In this document: one piece after another, positions 1 to 11,500 of the stretch | How the letters are laid out: the number at the start of each line of letters is the position of its first letter | How positions within the stretch are numbered: the first letter of the stretch is position 1 | NCBI GenBank assembly: GCA_013399015.1 | Contig: VWZX01009072.1 | Span: forward strand, 1,984,001-2,048,000 | Length of the DNA: 64,000 bases | Reading direction: 5' to 3' | Source of the DNA: Galbula dea | Taxonomy: Eukaryota; Chordata; Aves; Piciformes; Galbulidae | Position numbers and translations under genes: made by a program | Notes under the pieces: generated by a model | Told to the model about the DNA's origin: nothing | Database searches by the model: none | What the model saw: only the letters and a program-made list of their open reading frames with translations

Positions 1-187
1 CATTGCTTTAATCCAATAAATAAGGGCCTGAAAAACGTATGCTACATGCTTCAGTGAACAGACATCCAGAACAGGCAGAACGTCTGAGTGCTCATCATTG
101 TGAGAACGCATCAAAGACAATGCATAGTTCAGGAAATCACCACGTGCTGACATCATTCCCTGACGGGCACTGAGTAAAGTAGCGCGT
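1..187 (-). CDS. UBR5: UBR5 exon w40, cut by window edge
   Basis: At least 187 nt, residues about 1899-1961. It encodes RATLLSARQGMMSARGDFLN, YALSLMRSHNDEHSDVLPVL and ends LIYWIKAM at base 1. No donor is reached, so the exon continues to the left. Confidence 0.95.
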
Positions 188-2486
188 CTAGTGAAAGAAA
201 AGGATTGAACAGAGAGAGATTAGGCATCACAGTGCATCCTTTACCTATTACTCTCTATACTGTAAATATAAATGTAAAAAGCTCAAGCCCCCCCTCTCAG
301 GAAACCTGCGAAAATGACAGCAACAATCACAGCTTTATGCTTCGCTATAAACAGCTCAGGTGCAGTTTATTATAAGCAGCTAATACTTGAGATGAATCTA
401 GCATATCAGAATAAACCAAACAGTAGCAACAACAGAAGAAGCCATCTTAAAGTAAACCAGTAACTACACTGCTACATTGCAAAATAAGGTTCCTAAAATG
501 TTAGTGAGAAGATTTGCCTGTAAAACTAGTAATTCATATTGCAATCAGTAATCAAACTATTTTCATACCTTCTTCCCTCGAGTGTTCTTAAGCTAGCTTC
601 CTCCCGGGCTGTCATCCTTTCCCTTCTGGCTGAATTCTGAGAAGCATGGAGAGGATGATTTGGATGCCCAGGATCACCAGCAGATGCTAATGCAGAACCG
701 TAACGCAGCTGAGCTTCAGTGGAGTCCATTATACTAACCATCCAATTCCAAGTAGGAATAAGCTTTTCTTCTACATAATTCTATAGAAAATGAGATTTAA
801 TGAGTTTTGCAACCCACAGAAGTAGAAGAGGGGGGTTGGAACTAGATGATCTTTAAGGTCCCTTCCAACTCTGGCAATTCTATTATTCTATATATGAAAT
901 ATAAACAATTTAATGGAATTAGTAACTACAGCTACTTCAGCCTACACTCTCATATGAGGAAACAGTTTATACTCATGAAAAAAAAACCTCAGGAGGATCT
1001 TATCTGTGTGTATAAATACCTGATAAAAAGGTATAAGTATAGAGAGCAAGACTCTTCCCATTCATATCCAGTGAATGGACAAGAGGCAATAGACACAAAT
1101 TGAAAGACTTTGAAAGTACACTTAAACTCAAAAAAAAATTTCTGACTATGAAAGCTGTCAAACAACATGTTGCCCAGAGTAGTTGCAGAGTCTCCATCCT
1201 TGGAGATATTCAAAACCTAACTGGACACAGTCCTGAGCAGGCTTCTCCTGTTGATCCTACAGAAAATTTTTACTAGGCAATCTTCAGAAGTCACTTTCAA
1301 CCTCAACAATTCTATGATTTTATATAAAAAGCCCAACTATACTGAAATTATGGGTTTTCCACGGAGATTTGGATGTACTTACCTGTAAGTTAACTGCATC
1401 TTGGTAAGTCAGCTTCACTGCAGCTGGGATCTGGGAGTATACTAAATGATTGTACTTTGGAATCAGACCCATCAGATCAGATATCTGCCGTATCACAATA
1501 CTGTATGCTCTTGCTAAACTGCTTGCAGATGTTAAATAGCTGCTTGCATTACTGGCTTCAAGTGCCGCAGCAGCAGCCGCAGCACTTGTACTGATGGTAC
1601 CGCTCCGACGTAGGTTTGATGGATCAATATAAATCAAGCCTGCAGAACTTGCTAAATATAAAAGAAGGTATGATATTAGTGAATTTATTTAACCTTTGCT
1701 AGGTATTTTATGTACTGACTGATACTATGAACATTTCTAGAAATAAACTTGTAATTCTGACATCACAACTGTGACTAGCAAAAAATCACTAGCTACAGTA
1801 AGCATACTCTTATCTTCTTAAGAACTACAACAGATTCTTCCTGTCATTTTTAAATTCAAAACCAGAACTGGAACAGTCAAAGATAGGTCAGAACTGACCT
1901 TTTAAGACAAACAGATAAGATTTCATCCTTAAGAAAACAAACTAAAACAGAAGAAGGAACAAAGCCATAGTTAACTGACATTTGTGCATGCGTTTTAGTC
2001 AGACTTACCTGCTGGGGCTGACGCACTAGAAGGAGCAGCACTAGTAGTCCTCTGGTTTTGGGTATTACGTACAGCCCATTGCATGGAACGGGGAGCTTGG
2101 GCAGCACCATTGGCATGTGAGCTATTTGTGGTTCGCTCCAGAGGCTCATCAAGCATGAAGGTCTCCTGCTCTATGTCATCACTCTGACTGCTGCTGCTAT
2201 CAGAGTCACTGGAATCATTTGATTGAGAGTCATCTTCAGAAAAAAATGCTGGAACACTGCTAGCACCTGTTGAGTAAAATAAGCAATAAACAGTAATTGA
2301 CAACTGCACATCTGTGCACGTACACGTGTATTGCATCAGCACTGTGAACTTCTTCCATGAGAAAAAACCTAAACATACTAAAAATGCCAAGTACCACTAC
2401 TGAAAATCTTCGATAAAGCATCCTTATAACATACTGCTCATTTTCAAGAGGTCTCACAAAAAAGCAGTAAGATTGCTTGCATTTGG

Positions 2487-2523
<37 letters not shown>

Positions 2524-5500
2524 TTGAAAATTCTTCACTGGTTCTGCCCCCAGGCAACAAATTCTAAAAATTAGGTTTCCAAACTGGACAGTAGAGCAGT
2601 TGCTTTCAAAAAGCTTTAAAATGATTGGTCAAGTTTTATTTTAAACCATATCTAACTTCTACAGTAAAAATGCATGAAAACGTTTCACTTTAAAAGAGTG
2701 CAAGGTAACTTATGGCTATGCAGAAGCTCCTTAAGAGCAAAAAAAATAGTGACATCTCAGCACATATCCTCCTCCTAAAACTCTGCATAGAAACAGGTAA
2801 AGGAAAAGCAAAGAAAAAACAGGAAACATAGGGAAGGCAGGGGTGAGAGGGAAGAAGCTGAGTGAAGAAGCCCTTGCTAAAGACCATGTTCAATCACTAA
2901 CACATTTCTTTTTCCTGTACAACATAATCCTAATATCTAAATTTAAACAGCCAGACTAAACACAAGATGATGTTGTGTACCTGCTTCTGACCCAGCAGTG
3001 GCTGCAGTGACAACACTTCTGCGCCCACTAGCATTGTCCTGATTACTGTGATTACTCTCACTGTCACTTTCTGTTTCAGCAGCAGCTAGCAAATCCAACT
3101 CCATATCACTGCCTATAAAAGCAACATACAAAACATCCCATGTTTAGAAAGAGAAGAAAAATGTAGCAACTCACAGAAGACACATTAAACAAAACCCAGA
3201 GCTTCTTACTATAGCAAAAGTTAATGGATATGCAGGGAGAGGTCACACAAGCAGTGCAAGCATACAGCAAGACCCAGAGTATACTTCCTTATTTTCTAGC
3301 AATTAGCAACCCCTGGCTCTCTCACTCTGTACTACACATATACATTCAACACACACACATTCAAAATTAAGACTTAAGGGTTCAGAATTAGTCACTCAAG
3401 CCAAACAACTCCACAACTCTTCATGTACATGTATTAGGACAATTAACCATATGGTGTTTAAAAGAGTTTCTAAGGAATACCTAAATGATAATGCACTCTT
3501 CGATACACAGTAACATGCATGAGGTACATTATACATACCATCTTCATCATGCTCATCATGCTGTCCTTCTGCTTCAGCATTTTCTTCACCATGTTCTTCC
3601 TGTTCATCATGATGGTCTTCTTCACCAGCTACCCCCTCAACCACCTCAACCTAGAAAGAGCATTGTAATTTTACGCTAGAATATCTTCCATATCAGAGAT
3701 AATTTATGAATTTTCAAAAACTCAGTGCAAAATTTGATTTAAAAGCTAAGACACACAACACTGCATCTAAGAAACACGACCTCATAATGGAATTGACGTG
3801 AACAGAAAATGACCTCAGTCACAGCAGTTGTACATGGGTCTACAGTCCACAGTGGTGTGGGGGGAATAAATTCAAGCCCACAAATAAAACACAGCCTTGG
3901 ACATTAGATTTTAATCTTGAAATGGTAAAGCTGACTATAAAACCTAGAATTAGTTTCTAAATATTGAAGAGCTACCATCCCGGTAAAAGACCCTCTAGCT
4001 CTCTAACAGTAGCCACGTTCTGAAAGACTTAACTTTTTTTAACAGGGAGATATAGCATAAGTTTACTTATACGGGAAATAACAGATATGTTTATTAGTAT
4101 TCTACGTCATACTGTCACTCTGTCAAGTGCAAGGCACTTACCACTCTGAAATGACTCAATATTGCTGAATACAAAACAATGATTACAAAGCTCTGTTAAA
4201 ACACAATGCTCATGGCAAGGTAGGACTTCATGAATTACTACCCAGTAATTGGAGGCCTCGATGCATGCATTCCTGGTTCGTATATTAAAGCATGTGCTAA
4301 AGCATTAGGTGTCACACTGAGAAGAATGAATAAACAAACAAACAAACAAACGTAGAAAACTGACCTCTTCCACATCTGCTGAAACAATATCATCTTGTTC
4401 TTCATCTCTGCCACGAACTGGTTGTGACTGACTGATTCGTCTTTGTTGAGGATTCCTTATGATATAGGACGACTGAGATTGACTAGAACTTAAAAAAAAC
4501 AAAACAAAACAAAAAGTAGATTTGGACCTCTGGATGTCACTATGATTCCTAAATTGCTACAGAAATATGCCAGTACGAAAGTACTTCCAAAATGCTTGGC
4601 CAGAATCAGAAGCCTCACCATACTTCTGTTAATCAAAAGCTAAAAAAACCCCAAAACAAAATCACATTTAACAAGTCTCTGGAAAGAACAAATAGTGAGC
4701 TTTTACCTGCTAGATTGGTCAGATGATGGTCTGGGTGGCAGAGGCTCCACAGAAAACAGTTCTTCACTTCCCTGCATGGCATCTATACTAGTGCTAGCAA
4801 GAGTAAAGGGTGCTGTAGGACGTGCTATTCCCATCCTGACCGGAATAATTAGAGATTCTGCTACGTTGCACAACTCTTCAACAGCATAAGGTAATAATGC
4901 CTGGAATACACGTTTACATTTTCCAATTGGCTGTGGAATAAAATTGCTAGGGAAAAAATACAGAAAAATAAAGGTCAAATATGTCTTTTCTCCAAAAGAC
5001 TTCATGGTATTATTTACTTTTTTGTCCAAAAAGTCAAGACAATTGTCTTTAACAGATAAACCCATTTGTGTGTGTATAGTAATATGCTCAGCTATTCAGG
5101 TCAGTTAAAAACATTCCTTATTCAATAACTGGAGAGTAAGGCAGGTTATCTAAATCTATTAGTGGCAAACAGCCACAGAATGCAATTTTAACCAAAAAAA
5201 CTATTTCCAAAAACCCTAACATTTTTTTAACAGAAAAGTTGACTGCGAACATGCAAGTTTAACAAGTGTTGTATGAAAAAGCTACATGACATACCAGCAG
5301 CTACTGTGCAATCTTAAGGTTTGCACCTCTTCACGCAGTGCTGCCTACAGACTGCAGATTAATTCAGATATTTCTGCTTATAGTTGATTTGCTCCAACTC
5401 ACTTATAAAAGAATAAATATTTAAATTAAAAACCCCCAAACTACCACAATCAACACACCCCACACACACACACTTACTTTTTCTTTTTAGAGGAAGCCAT

Positions 5501-8500
5501 TTCCACACTAAGAATGACAAACACTCTTGCCACAGAACGCAGGAATCTCATTGTAACAGCAATAGCTTCTTCTCTGCGTCCTGGTGTATACTTGTTTTGT
5601 AATTCCTTTACCAGAGTACCCAGCAAAGTATCTAAGAGCTGTAGAAACAGGTCATTACAACCCAATAATTGTGTGTAATTTAGAAGCATGAAACAAGACA
5701 GACTAAGATTTGAAGGGAGACTACAGTCCTAATAGTATAAATTAAAAAAAAAAACAACCGTAACTTGAAGTTATTTTAAAATCAGTCTCCAAGCCTATCA
5801 CCTGAGATACACAAGAATGGAGCATTCAGAGAACATATATAAAACATGCCTAAGAGTGCTTACCAAAATGTCTGCTGTACACTTGACAATAAGGCAGTGT
5901 GTAAAACAGTCCAAGCGAATAGTTCCACTTTGTTGATTAAGGTAAACTTGTTCTTCAGGAAGAAGATGACCTATCCTACTGCTTGCACTAAGACTTGTGG
6001 AAAAACAAAACAAGAAATAAATCTTATGTAAGTCAGCAGGTCTCAAATATCAGATCAAACTTTACATTGACAACTATGTGTAAATACACACGGGTCTTTA
6101 TTTTCCTGGGAGCCAAACATGATCATGGACTTCAGTGCATTCCAGTCCTGCAAAACACGTTCCAGAGCAAGCTGGGCAAAACGAGGAGGTTCTAAATCAT
6201 GATCAGGCATATCAGAATCTAAAGAGACAAAAAGATAATATAAGAAAGAGGTACTGAAATAGGGAATTTACCATTTATTTCACTGGAACAGCTCTTACCT
6301 TCAGGATTTGTAGTTTTACGGTTACGATCTTCCCTAATTCTAGGTGGTCTGTACTGGCAATGTTCCACGGTTTGCCTGGCAACTGTCTGTACTAAGAACA
6401 GCAGCAGATGTTCTCCCCTACAATGAAAAAGTCATTAGTGGAGATAAAATATACCACACATTTTAAAAAAAATGATGCTGCCCTAGTCATTGCAAATATG
6501 AACTTGCCTGCTATTTGGCATGGTAACAAGATTTGTGGTGGTAAGCAGGCGGTAAAGGAGATCAAGGCGAGCTGACTTTTGTCCAGCAATTAGCGTTTTA
6601 CACTTGCACTTTTCCCAGCAATCACAGTAAGCTGTTGGAGACGTTCGTTTGAGCCTACAAGAAAAGGTGAGTGGCAACACTGTTCAGTAATATACCAAGT
6701 ATTTTCTACACAGGCTGAGTCTGTTAGTGTGCACATTACAGTGCATAAGGAAAAGAAGGTATCTTAAATATTATATTAATCTTCTGTTCTCTAATATCCA
6801 AACACTTAAACCAAGGGAAAAAACTATTAACTATCAGTAAACAAATGAAATCACAAAATACTGATTTAATTATAGGAAATGGAACACAATACTTACTTGC
6901 AATCATGTCCTTTATGACAGACCCTTGCACATTCTGTGCAACAGCAAAGAGATTCCAGCAGGCCACACGTTCGACATTCAAATATATCCTAAAAAAAATT
7001 TACCAAAAATATTATGCATAGTTTTCTCCCTACAGCACTTGCAATCTCACAGCACTTTGTCTTATGATAAAATTGCACTTGTTCAAGTGCCTCCACCTAA
7101 AAGTAAGTCAATCCTATAAAATGAAACTCTGTTGCTAGTTAGAATACTCAGTGTTTTCAAAGAGCTGTCTCCACCAAGTTTTTGTCAAAGCTTGCGAGAG
7201 AGGGGAAAAGCCATACCCATAAACAGCCATATCCTGAACAACAGCCAACTTTGAGAGTACAAAGCAGTAACCATACCAGACTTAAAAGGTACGGTAATTA
7301 AAAGAATGCAACTTTAACACTTTTTCAATTGGTTTAGTAGGGCTAACAAAACACATGGTTGAAACACATTCCTATTTACTTCAAAGATAAAAAAAAAGCC
7401 TTACTTGGTTAATATGTTCTGCACCAGTCCATGTAAAACTGCATGTGTCATTACAACACAAAACATACAGAGGAGAGTCATCTGGATTTGTACCAGAAGG
7501 ACAAACCATTCCCATAAACACATCATCTTCTTTTTCACTGGAAGTTGCTTCAGCTATAAGAACAATAGAATACTGGTGTTAAAAACAACTCCCCCAAAAA
7601 ATAACAAAACCCCACCAACAGAATCTCGGATATTTGCCATTGCAAAATCCCCCCTAGAATTAAAAGTTTGAATAATGCCTCTGTCAGTTTTTTGAGAAAG
7701 TTTTCTGCTTGTCATAGTACAGGTATTTCTTAGCAGAAGCTGCTGCAAATTCCTGACTGAAAAATACAACCACAAACTCTTTCCCAGTTTTAAATTCAGC
7801 TGATATTCTAATAAATTCAGTAGATCACCTCTTTGAAGGACTAAAAAAATAATTTATGGGCAATATTCTAATAAGAAATATATAGTCCTATAGACCTTAT
7901 CACACCACAGCTCTAATCTGCTTAAGTTTCTCCTTAAGAGAACTTCACATATTTCTCTTTAAACAATTAAATACCAACATCAAAAGAGTCACAAAAAGCG
8001 TTTGTATAGAAGTCCTTTCAGGATCTAGCTTCACACAGTCCTTTATCATATTTGGCTTTTTTCCCCAGTTTGAAAGAAGTTCCAGGTAATACCCTTGTGC
8101 TACTGAAAAACAGTACCTTAATCCACTGGTATTTGTAAAGCAATGAAATGCTGAAAAGGCCACAAGGAATGCAAAAGCAGTAATATTCAGAGAAATCTCT
8201 CATAATATACACACTACAAAAGAGGAAGACACTCCACAGTAGCAAGGTTTCCAAAACATGCAGCAATATAGAGCGTTTATGTATATGAATCTGTATATAT
8301 GCAAAACTTTGGAAGGAAACTACACTCTAGTGGCTTCTACTGCAACTGCTGTACCTTTAGCAATTTTCTGTGCTGTTTCTAGAATCGTAATTGCAGCAGG
8401 ATATGCCCGGCCACTAACTGCCGACATGAATGGTGTCATGCCTCTTGCATCCCTAGGGAAAGACAACGGTACGTTAAAACACACTAAAACTTGTTATAGT

Positions 8501-11500
8501 GGAAGCGTTAGGAAAAAAACACCTTAGTAGCACCAATCTGGTGCAAACAGAAAAATCACAGAGTGAAGAAGCACTCTAGCATTTGTTTTACTTTTCTGTG
8601 AAACAGGCCTGATTTAAAAGGATGGCAGGATACAAATACAGCCAATAATCTAACATTCTTCATTTTGATTAAGGCATTTTTAAGTAACCATTTTCAAAGG
8701 ACTTTCATATAAAAATCCTTACTTAGCTGACAGTAGTTCTCGAAGGTAAGGTTGTAAAACAACACTATCACATAGTAATTTCAGTATGAAATGAGCGTTC
8801 GCCTTCCGATCCTTTGATTCCACTACAGATGGTTCAGTAGAAGGACCTGTAGTAAGGAAAAAAAAAAATTTGCAGAGAAACAGTTTTTGCCCAAAAAACT
8901 ACTACCTATTTAGAAGCAAATAATTCAATGTTTCACTGGTGTGACTAATCAGTAGCTTCACTATTCAGTAGTTTGCCAGTTTCAGCAACATTTCAGTGAA
9001 GTACTATGAATTTCAGTTCCAAACTACATTCTGAAATACAGACAGGAATCCCAATTTCATACTGATTGCCACGTTTTTACATATTCAGCATTCACCAGGT
9101 AAAAGATTATTTTTACATAAAACACAGAGTGGATCTTCATTTACTTTCTGCACGCTTGTGAAATTGTGCTTCAATGACATCTTCATCTGGTAAGAGGTAC
9201 TTCCATATGCAGAAAATCTGTGCAAGCAAAGATGGCTTTTGAGATCATTTTCCTTCTAAAGCATAATCAGATAAGCAGTATGTCCTCACCTGGTATCGTG
9301 GAGGTGCTAGGTCCTTGGCCGGTGCCGGTCGCTGCTGTGGTAAGAGATCCCACAGCGGGGGCCAGGATAAAATCAATGTCACCATCTTTCAGTAAACAGA
9401 ACAGCAGGATGTATATCAATACATAAAAACACCCCTAACAATATGCTCTTTCTGCAATGTCTAATACACTGCAGGTATTCTGTATTTAACTGGTACTCCT
9501 CCCTAAAAATGGCCACATTCCTAGATTAGTAATGTAACTCAACATTACAAAAAGCACTTCACAGAAGTTTGACACCAGTGTTACAGACACATCTTGGATT
9601 TAAAAACACCTGTTAAGTCTTCAGTGAACTCTTAAAGCTACCTAAGTGACCTCTTGCTACCTCAATGACATGAGGTATTTTCGTCTCATGCTGAAATCTA
9701 AGCAATTCGCCTTAAGAGCCATCAGTTCCTTTCTTAAATCTCTCATTCTACAGTCTAATGAGAGACATGGAGCAGACTTACCTGGATCCATTGCAGGAGG
9801 ATCTGGAACCCAGCTGGGAGGAGCAATTGGTGGAGAAACTGGGTCCTGGTGATCACTTGATGAAGCACCAGCTTCATGTCTGCCCAGTCCAGCAGCTCTC
9901 AAGGATCTTCTCATCATTTCCCTTAATCTCAAACTAAATACAAAACCAAGGCAAAAATACTGTCTCATTTTCATTTATAATTAGAGCATCTTAAAACAGA
10001 ATTACACACTGAACTACTTTACTGAGGACAATAGGTAAAAAAATTCAAGAGATTATGTATCATCTTACTAGAGGGAAAGGTGGTAGGATAATATAATATA
10101 ATATAATAATATAATAAAGCAGAAGCCAGAGAACCCAGTGTGATACAAACAAACAGATATAAACATAAAGGTAGTTTTGTTTGTGTTTTGGTTTTTTTTT
10201 AATGCACCTCCTCTGAAGAGTAAATGTCTCCTACAGAACGTAGGAGGGAAGCTTCAACTCTTACGCAACATCAAAAAGATTATGGTGATGAGGACTGCAG
10301 CTTGGGAAGGATACAGACATCATTTTCATGTCATTTGTTTGACTACAGAGTTAAGAAAAAAAAAAAAAAAAGTACTATGCCCTCATCCAGAGTGCTCTGA
10401 ACTGACTAGAACTCAGTACTGACATCATCAAATTCCCCTGACATGAGCACCACTCGGTTACCATCATGGAAAGAGGAAGAACACAAATTTCATCAGAAAT
10501 TGGGATTCTGTCAGGGTCAGAGACCTATCCTCTACAGCCACCTAAGTACAAAGGACTTCCACTACAACAATGATGGCTTAGGATAAAATGAATCAACTGA
10601 AGTTCTTCCCCTGTGGTGTTGTGTTGATCTCAGTATTATTCATCTGGGTAAGTGACCACCTCCCTCAGAAATTCTCTTAAAAGAACAAGCCTGGGCACTA
10701 TCACAGTACTTCATTGATACTAAACTGGTAAAGAACATTAGAGCTTATCCTCAAATTCACTTTGTCCACAAGGAGAAGCATTTCTATTTTATAACTGAGG
10801 AGGCATTGTCCCAACCCCAGAAAAAAGTTTAGAGATGTCCCAACATTAGTTCTGACACCAGAGAAGGCTTCACAAAAAAACTACCAGAACTCTAATTTGG
10901 TACTTGAAGAGGTGAAACCTGAACTTAAACTAGCAATAGAGACTATTCTTAAACTAGATTGCAGGAAAGAATTAATAAGTGATTGGTAATTAATATGGAA
11001 ATCAGCATACAGAAAAGAAGAACTTGTTAGTTTACCTTCTGCTACTTGATGATCCTGCCCGATTTCCTGGACCATTACTTGACACAACAGAGATGGCATT
11101 TGCAATAGCTTCCACAGCAGAGAGCCTTTCAGCAAATGTGTTCCTTTCAGAGCGCTCTGCTTCTGAACAAAATGAAGGAAAAAAGTGTTAGGGCCAAAAT
11201 TCATGTGGGAAAATGTTAAGGAAAGAGTACAAAAATATGGTATGTCAGTAATCACTGCATGTTTCTTGGTGTTTGGTTCATTGTGGTCTTGGTTTTTAAG
11301 ATTTAGAGGGACAGAGCAGGTTCATATACAAATTTTTATTTTGGACAAGCCGAACCATGATTCTGACTAGGTTTGGTTTCTAAAAGGCAATCAAGGAAGG
11401 AAATTCAAGGTACTCAGTTTTCAGTATTGTCAAAAGAGAAGGACCTATCCCATAGATGATTCCAGACACTGGCCAAGTTAAGGCTTCTAAAGTAACTACA

